A DNA stretch of 64,000 nt. It comes from Lederbergia citrisecunda (GTDB lineage Bacteria; Bacillota; Bacilli; Bacillales; Bacillaceae_C). The stretch's first letter is position 1. The number at the start of each line of letters is the position of its first letter. Shown one piece after another: positions 53,488 to 61,898 of the stretch. Under the pieces are notes generated by a model. That model was not told the DNA's origin, made no database searches, and saw only the letters and a program-made list of their open reading frames with translations. The stretch spans positions 3,408,511 to 3,472,510 of the forward strand of contig NZ_JAGYPJ010000001.1 of NCBI RefSeq assembly GCF_018343695.1. Direction: 5' to 3'. The position numbers and the translations under genes are program-made.

Positions 53488-55035
53488 TTATTCAAAATAC
53501 ATTGTTTCTGTACGAATCATCGTATCTGAAATATGATTAAATCCTTTTACATTTTTCTTCATCGCTTTATAGTCTTTTTCGTGATATAGGAAAATGTATG
53601 GAGCATCTTCAAATAAGATTTCAGATACTTCTTTATATAATTTCGCACGTTCTTCTTGATCAGAATTAATTCTTGCGTTTGTTAACAACTCGTCTACTTT
53701 CGCGTCAGAATAGAAAGATTTGTTCAGTGGAGCATCCGTATAGAACCATGAATAAATGTTTCCATCCGGGTCAGTACGTCCACTCCACCCAAGACGAAGG
53801 GCAGTAAATTCTCCATTGTCTTGTTGTTCAAGCAATGTTCCGAATTCAACCATTTCAATCTCCATGTCAATGTCAGCAGCTTTTAGCATTGACTGCAGCA
53901 TTTGAGCGATTTGTTGTTCTTCAGGCTTTGGAGTAATTTTTAATGTAAAGCTAACTTTTCCGACACCAGATTCTTTCAGTAATGCTTTCGCTTTTTCAAC
54001 ATCTACTTTAGGGACTTCCATATCTGGACTTGCCCAACTTGATGATGGGAAAGCACTGATTGCAGGGACAGCACCACCATGGAAAACTACTTTTGTAATG
54101 GCTTCACGGTCAATCGCATAGTTAAGTGCTTGACGAACTTTTTTATTATCAAATGGTGCAACTTTCGTATTTAGCTGGATCCCTTGGAACATGAGGGAGT
54201 CTTTTTCTAATAAAGTAATATTTTCATTATTACGTAAATCTTCCAAATCTTTGTAAGCTACTTTATTAATAATATCTAAATCACCTGAAACAAGATTCGT
54301 TACGCGTACATCTGCATCAGAAAATGGTTTGATGACGATTTTTTTAATTTTCGGTTCCTCGCGCCAGTAATCTTCGAATCTTGTTAAGTTAATATGACTT
54401 TGTGTTACTCTTTCCTCCAGTTGATATGGACCTGTTCCAACTGGTTTATTTGCAAAATCCTTACCTGATTCTTTGACTGCAGTTGGGGAAACCATCATTC
54501 CAGCACGATCAGTAAGTGCTGCTAAAAATGGTGCATATGGTTCTTTCAGTTTAATTTCTATTTCATAATCGCCTTTTACATTTACTTCTGAAACTGAGGC
54601 AATCTCGGATTTTCTTGGAGATCCCATATCTGGATCTAACATCCGCTCAAAATTAAATTTTACTGCTTCTGCATTGAACGGTGTGCCATCGTGAAAGACG
54701 ACGTTTTCTTGTAATTTAAATGTATACGTTTTTCCTTCATCAGTGATTTTCCATTCTTTTGCAAGTTCAGGGATAATGTCTAAATTCTCATCCACATCTA
54801 CAAGTTTGTTGTACAAACTTTGGAATGTTTGACGGTCTACCGCTGCTGATGACATATGTGGGTCTAGTTGGGGTGGATCATCGTCAAGCCCAATGACTAA
54901 TGTATCTTTTGACTCTAACTTCGTTTTCGATCCTGATGTTTTCGTTTCTTTGCTTCCTGTTGAAGCATCATTTCCGCAAGCTGTAGTGATAATTGCGAAA
55001 ATTGAAACTACAAATAATAAAAGTAATTTCTTCAT
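53488..55035 (-). CDS. Peptide ABC transporter substrate-binding lipoprotein (SBP family 5)
   Basis: A 515-residue lipoprotein. The signal peptide LLLFVVSIFAIITTACGN has a lipobox with the acylated Cys20. LVIGLDDDPPQLDPHMSSAA and WKITDEGKTYTFKLQENVVF then HDGTPFNAEAVKFNFERM are hallmarks of the DppA/OppA/GsiB family. GGAGGAAG lies before the ATG. It binds peptides, or nickel or glutathione in relatives, outside the membrane; the gamma-glutamyltransferase in the cluster favours a gamma-glutamyl peptide. Confidence 0.94.
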   Translation of the reverse strand: MKKLLLLFVVSIFAIITTACGNDASTGSKETKTSGSKTKLESKDTLVIGLDDDPPQLDPHMSSAAVDRQTFQSLYNKLVDVDENLDIIPELAKEWKITDEGKTYTFKLQENVVFHDGTPFNAEAVKFNFERMLDPDMGSPRKSEIASVSEVNVKGDYEIEIKLKEPYAPFLAALTDRAGMMVSPTAVKESGKDFANKPVGTGPYQLEERVTQSHINLTRFEDYWREEPKIKKIVIKPFSDADVRVTNLVSGDLDIINKVAYKDLEDLRNNENITLLEKDSLMFQGIQLNTKVAPFDNKKVRQALNYAIDREAITKVVFHGGAVPAISAFPSSSWASPDMEVPKVDVEKAKALLKESGVGKVSFTLKITPKPEEQQIAQMLQSMLKAADIDMEIEMVEFGTLLEQQDNGEFTALRLGWSGRTDPDGNIYSWFYTDAPLNKSFYSDAKVDELLTNARINSDQEERAKLYKEVSEILFEDAPYIFLYHEKDYKAMKKNVKGFNHISDTMIRTETMYFE

Positions 55036-55065
55036 TTTCTTCCTCCAAAAATATGTTTTATTTAA

Positions 55066-55160
55066 GCTCTTTTCTCAAACATTGTTGATATTTCATATAA
55101 ATTTTTTAATAAGTGATTGATTTGCATCTCAAATATGAAACATTCTGCTGAGAAAAGAGC
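55066..55160. repeat. Stem-loop repeat, copy 3
   Basis: Same 12-bp ends GCTCTTTTCTCA / TGAGAAAAGAGC and the same 95-base length as copy 1, located between the regulator and the binding-protein gene. Confidence 0.85.
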
Positions 55161-55247
55161 TACTACCTTCATAAGAACAGCTAAACAACCCTTATGAAAA
55201 CAGCCTTTATTTATGTAAAAAAACGATTAAGATTTCGATAGTAGTTC

Positions 55248-55922
55248 TTAATTTCCAATATCTTCATACCTTTTACTTACTTCTATCAAGTGTTCCTTCA
55301 TCGCTTCTTTAGCATCTTCTTCATTGCCATTTTTGATGGCTTCGAAAATCTTCCAATGGTGATCTAAACTAATATGTTTCTTTTCTACCTTTAACATTTC
55401 AAGTTTAAAGGAATGGAGTAAATCAGAAATATATTCATACACCTTCACTAAAATGCTATTTTGCGTGGACGTTACAATGGCTTTATGGAAAAGCTCGTCA
55501 GGCTTTAATGTTGGTTGATCACATTCGATCGCTTTCCTATGCATGTCCAATGCTTTTTCCATCTTCATTAAATCCTGCTCTGTTGCCTTTTCCGCGGCTT
55601 TCCCGGCAATGGCCATTTCGAGCATTAATCGAAATTCCAATAATTCCTTTGATAAGTTTGTATCCATTAAAGCAGAAACGACATAAGAATCGACCAAATG
55701 ATTTAATTCGGTCGTTTTCACGAATACACCGATTCCCATCCTTTTTTCTAATACACCCATATCAACAAGTGTGCTTAAAGCCTCTCTTACAGATGATCTT
55801 CCAACACTGAGGATTTCCGTTAATTCCCTTTCAGAAGGCAATTTATCACCTATCTGATATTTTCCATTTTTAATTTCTTGCGTAATATAATCTGTTACAA
55901 GCGTACTGACCTTTTCCGCCAA
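55248..55922 (-). CDS. GntR-family regulator, FadR subfamily
   Basis: A 224-residue repressor-like protein. The winged helix has KYQIGDKLPSERELTEILSV and GRSSVREALSTLVDMGVLE; the C-terminal FCD domain (LLEFRLMLEMAIAGKAAEKA, DELFHKAIVTSTQNSIL, HWKIFEAIKNGN) is all-helical, with conserved Asp/His residues that often bind a metal and carboxylic acid. The start is TTG at 55922 after AGGAGGTGG. It is the first gene of the peptide-transporter cluster, with a palindromic operator just upstream. Confidence 0.92.
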   Translation of the reverse strand: MAEKVSTLVTDYITQEIKNGKYQIGDKLPSERELTEILSVGRSSVREALSTLVDMGVLEKRMGIGVFVKTTELNHLVDSYVVSALMDTNLSKELLEFRLMLEMAIAGKAAEKATEQDLMKMEKALDMHRKAIECDQPTLKPDELFHKAIVTSTQNSILVKVYEYISDLLHSFKLEMLKVEKKHISLDHHWKIFEAIKNGNEEDAKEAMKEHLIEVSKRYEDIGN

Positions 55923-55957
55923 CTTTCGTCCACCTCCTATAGGGAATTATCTTGTCT

Positions 55958-55974
55958 TACCTGTCTGACAGGTA
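55958..55974. promoter_or_regulatory. Palindromic operator of the FadR-type regulator
   Basis: TACCTGTC-T-GACAGGTA is a perfect 17-bp palindrome, 36 bases before the regulator start. The core TGTCNGACA fits known operators of FadR-subfamily regulators. Autoregulation and control of the downstream transporter are inferred. Confidence 0.75.
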
Positions 55975-56400
55975 CTACTAAAAAAAAGAAAAAGGATACA
56001 ACTGTCAGTCACTGAAAAAATACATGGATTATTCTGACTATTTAATGTGCAAGAACAAATGGAAACTACCGGCTTCACACTTCGCAAAAACCATACCACT
56101 TTAATAGTTTTTAAGTCTATATGATAACCTACCTAAAATCAAGCATTATTTTTAAAAAATAAAGATAAATCGAAACCATTCGACAAAAATCGAGTGGTGG
56201 TTGTTGAATGCCATTCAATAAATTTCGGGGGGGGGGTAACAGGCGCTTGTCCAGCTACAGCTCATATAGTTAAATTGTCAACTTAGAAATAGTAAGAAAT
56301 TGGTCACATGAAAAAGTGAAACTTACTATGCTTTACATCGTATAATTAAGAATGGTGGAGAAAAGATACTCACTCATCCAAGATACATACACGGAGGGAA
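55975..56400. other. Divergent intergenic region with a G10 tract
   Basis: About 430 AT-rich bases between the regulator and the Tim44-like gene. A run of ten G lies at 56227-56236, the longest G run seen in the window. A GGAGGGAA ribosome binding site precedes the TTG at 56407. No gene is seen. Confidence 0.5.
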
Positions 56401-56406
56401 TTGTAA

Positions 56407-56856
56407 TTGAAAAAACTACTAGCAGCTTTACTTGCGACAGTGCTTCTATTATCACCTGTTGGAAGCTTCGTTTTCCAAGATCATTCAACGACTGTCGAGG
56501 CAAAAGGTTACAAGTCAGGTAAGAAAAGTTTTAATATGAATAATAGTAAGGTCAACAACAATTCGAATTTCCAGAAGAAAAAGCAAGAATCGAATACAAC
56601 AAATAATAAATCTACGACAACTACCAATAACAAAGGCGGTTTGATGTCAGGTGGTCTTATGAAAGGCCTTATGTTTGGTGGACTAGCTGGACTTTTATTT
56701 GGTGGTCTATTTGCAAACATGGGGGAATTAGGTTCAATTCTCGGATTTATCATCAATATTGCGGCCATTATGATTTTAATCTCAGTCATTCGTAAAATTT
56801 TCGCCTTTTTCAATGAAAAAAAGAAAAAAGAGGATATTAATCCATGGAGAGGCTAA
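56407..56856 (+). CDS. Exported Tim44-like membrane protein
   Basis: A 149-residue protein: signal peptide (KLLAALLATVLLLSPVGSFV), a low-complexity Asn/Ser/Thr/Lys linker (residues 32-75), a glycine-rich stretch GGLMSGGLMKGLMFGGLAGL, a membrane segment (ILGFIINIAAIMILISVI) and a charged tail. The Gly-rich plus helix pattern is that of small proteins annotated as Tim44-like in bacteria. The function is not known. The start is a TTG at 56407 after GGAGGG. It overlaps yxcD by 13 bases. Confidence 0.75.
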   Translation: MKKLLAALLATVLLLSPVGSFVFQDHSTTVEAKGYKSGKKSFNMNNSKVNNNSNFQKKKQESNTTNNKSTTTTNNKGGLMSGGLMKGLMFGGLAGLLFGGLFANMGELGSILGFIINIAAIMILISVIRKIFAFFNEKKKKEDINPWRG

Positions 56857-57134
56857 TCATTTCTGAGCAAGATATTATCAACGCCGTTTGCGTTTATGTT
56901 TCTCGCAAAAAGCAAGTCAAGCCCGAAGAGGTTGAAGTAGAACTGATGTATGACGATGATTACGGCTTTTCTGCGGAAGCTTTTGTAGACGGCCGAAAGC
57001 AAGTGCTCATTACCGCAAACTTAATCGAAGCTCTCCGGTTATGGCTTGATGAATTTATGAACGAAGACCCATACGCCGGAATCGAGCTCCAGTTAGATGA
57101 TGAAGAAGGAATTATAGCTTTAATAAATAACTAA
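56844..57134 (+). CDS. yxcD: YxcD family protein (DUF2653)
   Basis: A 96-residue acidic cytoplasmic protein (MERLIISEQDIINAVCVYVS, EALRLWLDEFMNEDPYAGIE) matching the short YxcD/DUF2653 family of Bacillus, of unknown function. It overlaps the end of the Tim44-like gene by 13 bases, so the two are translated together and may act together. Confidence 0.85.
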   Translation: MERLIISEQDIINAVCVYVSRKKQVKPEEVEVELMYDDDYGFSAEAFVDGRKQVLITANLIEALRLWLDEFMNEDPYAGIELQLDDEEGIIALINN

Positions 57135-57244
57135 ACAAAAGCTCTCCATATACGACAAAATCCGAGGAGTGACAGGCACGCCCCGAATTTTGTAATATGA
57201 TTATTGTAATTTTAGGCTGGTGTTGGGGTTCGTTATTGTTCCAT

Positions 57245-57288
57245 AATAAGAGGCTGTCCAAGTGTTAACTTTTGGACAGCCTCTTATT
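57245..57288 (+). terminator. Terminator of the Tim44-like/yxcD pair
   Basis: Perfect 17-bp stem AATAAGAGGCTGTCCAA (57245-57261) with its complement (57272-57288), ending in TTATTTC. It works on both strands. Confidence 0.8.
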
Positions 57289-57790
57289 TCTCCTTCTTTA
57301 TCGTGCCAGCACGCCTTGTTAGATTTGAAGCATAAAAATCACGTCATATGAGACTCCATTTTTCGTACTTGCATTTAGTATACTACTGATGTATTTTCTA
57401 GTGAAATGGGGGATGACCCTAATGTCCCTAATGAATATCAAAATTAACAAGAGAGAAAAAACGGTTTGCACTACGGAATGAACCGACGGTCAGCATGTAA
57501 GGGTGCGGGCTTATTTTTTTTCAGTTTATGGAGCATTTCTAGGGTTCCGCTTTGCATCATGTTCAACTAACTATTCGCTCCAGTGAAAACAAAATGCAAA
57601 CCTACTGGTACACCGCAAGATGGCGCAGTAACTCCAGTAACATCACCATATGTAATCACTATTGAATAACGAATCCTACACAAAACACTCCTCTCTTAGA
57701 GAGATTGTAAATTCGTAGATTGTAAGAGTGATTAGTTGACAGAATTAATGTTTTGTTAAATGATAGATACAAAATATTCAGAAAGATGAA
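57289..57790. other. Intergenic with a weak relic
   Basis: About 500 bases. On the minus strand near 57660-57567, ITYGDVTGVTAPSCGVPVGL then HFVFTGANS ends at a stop; GVPVGL.F.. slightly resembles the end of amidase-signature enzymes, but it is short and lacks context. A stretch GTGCGGGCTTATTTTTTTT near 57510 is T-rich without a good stem. Confidence 0.3.
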
Positions 57791-57803
57791 AGGAGTTAAC
57801 GAA

Positions 57804-58748
57804 ATGAAATATCGCCGATTAGGACGTTCAGGTTTAAAAGTAAGCGAAATCAGTTTAGGCAGTTGGCTCACCTATGGTAAATCGGTTGAGGATAATACGG
57901 CCGAAAAGACAATCCATAAAGCGTATGAACTTGGAATAAACTTTTTTGATTCCGCCAACGTGTATGAGCGTGGTGAAGCTGAAAAAGTAATGGGTAAGGC
58001 TTTGAAGGAGTATCCGCGTGAATCTTACGTGATCACGACGAAAGCGTTTGGACCGATGGGAGATGGACCAAATGACCGCGGTCTTTCCCGTAAACACATC
58101 TTCGAGCAAGTACATAACAGCCTCAAACGGTTAGATTTAGATTATGTCGATGTCTTTTATTGCCACAGGTACGATAAAGAAACTCCCGTTGATGAAACAT
58201 TGCGCGTCATTGACGACCTCATTCGCCAAGGAAAAATCCTCTATGCAGGAGTCAGTGAGTGGAGTGCAGCCCAAATTGAAGAAGCAGTTGGAATCGCAGA
58301 TAAATATTTACTCGATCGCATCGTTGTGAATCAGCCACTTTATAATATGTTGAGTCGCAATATTGAAAAAGAAGTCATTCCTGTTTCTGAAAAATACGGT
58401 ATTTCCCAAGTTGTCTACTCACCGCTCGGTCAAGGAATGTTGACTGGAAAATATAAGAGTGGAAGTGTTCCAGAAGATAGTCGTGCTGCCAATGATGAAA
58501 TCAATTCTTCTGTCACAAATTATTTTAGCGAAACCAATTTTGCTAAAGTTGAAAAATTAGCTGCAATCGCAAAAGAAATCGACACAACCCTTCCTGCCTT
58601 AGCCCTCGCATGGGTATTGAGACAGCCGAATGTTGCAAGCGCACTTGTAGGAGCAAGCCGTCCGGAACAAATTGAAGCAAATGTTGAGGGTGCGAAGTTA
58701 GAACTTTCAGCGGATGTAGTTGAAAAAATAGAAAACATTTTAGCTTGA
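57804..58748 (+). CDS. Aldo/keto reductase (Kv-beta-like)
   Basis: A 314-residue TIM-barrel NADPH oxidoreductase. MKYRRLGRSGLKVSEISLGS opens the fold; FFDSANVYERGEAE has the catalytic Asp/Tyr, TTKAF the lysine and VFYCHRYD the histidine; LVGASRPEQIEANV binds the cofactor phosphate. It belongs to the Kv-beta/YghZ-like AKR group that reduces aldehydes and methylglyoxal. AAAGGAG precedes the ATG at 57804; the frame opens at 57753. Confidence 0.93.
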   Translation: MKYRRLGRSGLKVSEISLGSWLTYGKSVEDNTAEKTIHKAYELGINFFDSANVYERGEAEKVMGKALKEYPRESYVITTKAFGPMGDGPNDRGLSRKHIFEQVHNSLKRLDLDYVDVFYCHRYDKETPVDETLRVIDDLIRQGKILYAGVSEWSAAQIEEAVGIADKYLLDRIVVNQPLYNMLSRNIEKEVIPVSEKYGISQVVYSPLGQGMLTGKYKSGSVPEDSRAANDEINSSVTNYFSETNFAKVEKLAAIAKEIDTTLPALALAWVLRQPNVASALVGASRPEQIEANVEGAKLELSADVVEKIENILA

Positions 58749-58756
58749 GTGCTTGA

Positions 58757-58792
58757 AGCTCCTAACTCTGGATAGAGTACGGGAGCTTTTTT
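58757..58792 (+). terminator. Terminator of the aldo/keto reductase
   Basis: AGCTCC (58757-58762) with GGAGCT (58782-58787), and ACTC/GAGT inside, then TTTTTT. Confidence 0.8.
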
Positions 58793-58932
58793 ATATAAAC
58801 GTCTTTTTGCCACTTTTGACGCAGATTTAATTCAGAAAATTTAGATGAGGCTAAGTAATTTCTTGCAGACTTTGGTATTATATTTATCAAAAGATATCTT
58901 ATAGGAAAAAATACATATAACAGGGGTTCAAT

Positions 58933-60537
58933 ATGGCAGGATATTTTTCTAAATATAACATAGCTATGAAAATTAGCATCTTACTAGCAGTTCTTCTTTT
59001 CATTCCCGGAACTCAATCCATGGCAAAATCAGACACCCCAGTAGTCGTAAATAAGTTACCTACATTACGGCTAATCACATTGAGTGAGAAAAGATTGGCG
59101 ATTGCTGCGGTTGTATTGCCTGAAGAAGTGAAAGAGTCCAAATCGCTATCAAAGAAAATCGAAGTAATCTTACAAGATCCTCGTCTTGAAGGGGCTGTAA
59201 CGGGTGTTAGTATTAGAAAAGCAAGTGACGGAGATCTGATTTATTCGAATTTCGGTGATATACGTTTACGGCCTGCTTCTAATTTGAAAATGATTACGGC
59301 GGCTGTTGCATTGGAAACGCTTGGGCCTGGGTATCAATTCAAAACAGAAGTATTAACGGATGGAAAAGTAAAGAATCGGGTGCTGGATGGAAATGTATAT
59401 TTAAAAGGAAAAGGGGATCCAACCCTAAGAAAGTCAGACTTCGATCAGTTTGCCCGTGATCTAAAAAGTAAAGGTATCTATCAAATCAATGGTGATTTAA
59501 TTGGAGATGATCGGTGGTATGACGATGTGCGCCATTCACAAGGGTTGAATGTGTCGAACGAAAATAATTATTACGGTGCGCAAATTTCAGCACTTACTTT
59601 ATCACCGAACGATGATTTTGATGCAGGAACTGTTCTTATAGAAATCGCTCCTGGCGCTAAAAATGGTGATAGTCCAAATGTGATTTTGAAACCAGAAACG
59701 GATTATTTAGAAATCATTAATAAAGCGAAAACCGGAAATACGGGAGAAACGAATACGCTGAGTGTTGATCGGTTACATGGTACGAACCAAATCATCATTG
59801 AAGGAACGATTCCTCTTGAAGGAAAAAGCTCAGGGGAAATCCTTTCCGTATGGGAGCCGACTGGCTATGCATTGGATGTTTTTAAAAAGTCGTTAGAGGA
59901 ACAAGGAATTAAATTAAGTGATGCCGTCAATATGAAGGTAGACAAAACACCTGAAGGCGCGCAAATGTTAACTTCCAAAAAATCAATGAGATTGGAAGAA
60001 TTATTATTACCTTTTATGAAATTAAGCAATAATATCCAAGGTGAGACACTAACGAAAGAAATGGGGAAAGTGATTTACGGTGAAGGCAGTTGGAATGTTG
60101 GCCTGAAAGTAATCGGAGAAACCATTGCAAAATTCGGTGTGGATCGGAATAATGTATACATTGAAGATGGATCAGGCTTATCTCATAGCAATTTGATTCC
60201 TCCGAATGAACTGACGAGGATGTTATATGAAATCCAGAAAAAAGATTGGTTTTCAATTTTTGAAAAGTCTCTGCCAGCAGTAGGAGAATATGGTCGCTTT
60301 GGCAGCGGAACTCTAGGCTATCGAATGGCTGAGAGCGCAGCAAACGGAAAAGTGCACGCAAAAACGGGATCGATAGATGGGGTAAGCACTCTGTCAGGAT
60401 ACGTCACATCAGAAGATGATGAAGAACTTATTTTTTCCATCATGATAAATAATTTTATCAGAGGATCAATGTCTGAGATTCAAAATCAAATTGTGACGAT
60501 GTTGGCGGAGCATCGGTTTGATGGTGGAGGAAAATGA
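58933..60537 (+). CDS. dacC: D-alanyl-D-alanine carboxypeptidase/endopeptidase (S13 family, PBP4 type)
   Basis: A 534-residue exported penicillin-binding protein. The signal peptide (AMKISILLAVLLFIPGTQSM) is followed by the nucleophile motif PASNLK near residue 117, SNN (KLSNN) near 372 and HAKTGSI near 477, the three motifs of the S13 family. A large insert domain lies between the first two. It trims peptidoglycan stem peptides outside the cell. Length and motifs fit DacC of Bacillus subtilis. AGGGG precedes the ATG. It is monocistronic. Confidence 0.93.
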   Translation: MAGYFSKYNIAMKISILLAVLLFIPGTQSMAKSDTPVVVNKLPTLRLITLSEKRLAIAAVVLPEEVKESKSLSKKIEVILQDPRLEGAVTGVSIRKASDGDLIYSNFGDIRLRPASNLKMITAAVALETLGPGYQFKTEVLTDGKVKNRVLDGNVYLKGKGDPTLRKSDFDQFARDLKSKGIYQINGDLIGDDRWYDDVRHSQGLNVSNENNYYGAQISALTLSPNDDFDAGTVLIEIAPGAKNGDSPNVILKPETDYLEIINKAKTGNTGETNTLSVDRLHGTNQIIIEGTIPLEGKSSGEILSVWEPTGYALDVFKKSLEEQGIKLSDAVNMKVDKTPEGAQMLTSKKSMRLEELLLPFMKLSNNIQGETLTKEMGKVIYGEGSWNVGLKVIGETIAKFGVDRNNVYIEDGSGLSHSNLIPPNELTRMLYEIQKKDWFSIFEKSLPAVGEYGRFGSGTLGYRMAESAANGKVHAKTGSIDGVSTLSGYVTSEDDEELIFSIMINNFIRGSMSEIQNQIVTMLAEHRFDGGGK

Positions 60538-60575
60538 GGATATGCCTATAAATGGGATTCACTTGATGGGGTGGG

Positions 60576-60612
60576 CTAGCAACAACAGATCTGTTGTTGC
60601 TAGTTTGTTTCT
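60576..60612 (+). terminator. Terminator of the carboxypeptidase gene
   Basis: A perfect 28-bp palindrome (60576-60603, CTAGCAACAACAGA and its complement) followed by TTTGTTTC. Confidence 0.85.
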
Positions 60613-60756
60613 AGATGTTAATTTTGGTTAGAACAGATGTCTTAGAGTTATTCTTTTGGTCAATTAACCATAATAAGGCATAAATATCTGCATTTTTATT
60701 TCTGGTGATATACCTATTTTTAGGTGAATTACATATAGATTGAAGGTGGGATTAAT

Positions 60757-61359
60757 ATGAGGTTGTTACAGCGAATTTCTGATGACGAGGTCGTAGCCGA
60801 GTTTTTGAAAGCAGAAATCAACTCAAAAAGATTCGGAGATAAAATTAAAAATGCTCTTGGGGGCGTTGGACCTGAGATAATTACTAACCCTGATATAACA
60901 GATGCTACTCAAAATCAATTTAGGAAAAGGTTACTTGGAAAAGTAAGAGGCTACGGTAATAACACTGAACTTTTTGAAAACTTCCCTCCCGAAGTCATTT
61001 GGCATAAAGCAATATTTTCCCGTAAGGACCTTTGTTCTGTTATGTATATTAATTATAGTTATTGGAATGAACTATCAGGTAACTCCAGACTTGCAATAAA
61101 TGCAGCCAAGAATATACAAAATGGCATTGAAGTCTTTGGTGTGAGTAATGATGGCTTCAAAGATATACATTTAGACATTAAGCAAGGTTATACCTTCCCA
61201 AAAATGATTTTTATTTCTGCCAATGAAAAAGCAAGGATTGTTGTGTTGGAAGGTCATGCAAGGATTACTGCTTACTTCCTTGAAACAGAATATATTCCAG
61301 AGGAAATTGAAGTCATAATAGGATACTCGGAGGATTTCGTGGATTTGGATTTATATTGA
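60757..61359 (+). CDS. Unknown protein, 200 residues
   Basis: A soluble protein (MRLLQRISDDEVVAEFLKAE...) that I do not recognise. Features seen: an N-terminal helical part, a middle part with aromatic residues (ENFPPEVIWHKAIFSRKDLC), KQGYTFPKMIFISANEKARI and then VVLEGHARITAYFLETEY. The GHARITAY stretch recalls the GHHRLxA motif of ParB/sulfiredoxin-like domains, though too little matches to claim it. GAAGGTGGG precedes the ATG. It stands alone, between a terminator and a pseudogene, in an AT-rich setting. Confidence 0.75.
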   Translation: MRLLQRISDDEVVAEFLKAEINSKRFGDKIKNALGGVGPEIITNPDITDATQNQFRKRLLGKVRGYGNNTELFENFPPEVIWHKAIFSRKDLCSVMYINYSYWNELSGNSRLAINAAKNIQNGIEVFGVSNDGFKDIHLDIKQGYTFPKMIFISANEKARIVVLEGHARITAYFLETEYIPEEIEVIIGYSEDFVDLDLY

Positions 61360-61461
61360 AATTAGGCAACTTCAATATATTTCTTCCTTCCATCGCATGA
61401 TTATAACCAATACAATCCATCTTTGATAAAATAATAGCAATACTATGTAAGGAGAATACAA

Positions 61462-61572
61462 ATGCCTATCTATAACAAACTTGTCCACGACTGAATCCCA
61501 GAAATCATTGAGGCTAATGGAAAGTCATTAACTACACTTAAACTGATTGAGATACATGTTTGGACCCCATAG
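61462..61572 (+). pseudogene. MazG-like pyrophosphohydrolase gene fragment
   Basis: After AAGGAG the frame reads MPIYNKLVHD, a TGA stop, then IPEIIEANGKSLTTLKLIEI. The intact family begins MPIYNKLVRDRIPEIIEA..GK, so CGA has become TGA. The similarity ends after about 28 codons and the catalytic part is missing. Confidence 0.75.
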
Positions 61573-61616
61573 AACGGATGAATGTTATATTGTAGATGTT
61601 TTGGGAGGAGAAAATA

Positions 61617-61883
61617 ATGTACATAACTGATGACGCAAAGCAATTATTGGAAAGATCGGGGGTAGTAGGAATTCGTTTATATACCGCTCCAAGTGCCAGT
61701 GCTGGACCCCAAATTGCTTTAGCAATAGATGAACCACATGAATTTGACCGCATTCAAACGATAAAAGGGATTCAAGTGGCATTTGATCCAAGCGTAACAG
61801 GCACCGATATCTTAACATTGGATATAGAGGAAAATGAAAACGGGACGGGGTTAGTTTTAACTATTCCAGGAAGTCTTTCTTAA
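61617..61883 (+). CDS. IscA/HesB-fold protein lacking the cysteines
   Basis: An 88-residue protein (MYITDDAKQLLERSGVVGIR, IQVAFDPSVTGTDILTLDIE) with the pattern of the A-type Fe-S carrier fold. The three cysteines that bind iron or a cluster in IscA (one central, CGC at the end) are absent; the protein has no cysteine. GGGAGGAG precedes the ATG at 61617. It starts a small unit with the rhodanese gene 15 bases later. Confidence 0.72.
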   Translation: MYITDDAKQLLERSGVVGIRLYTAPSASAGPQIALAIDEPHEFDRIQTIKGIQVAFDPSVTGTDILTLDIEENENGTGLVLTIPGSLS

Positions 61884-61898
61884 AAGGAGAATGGTAGC

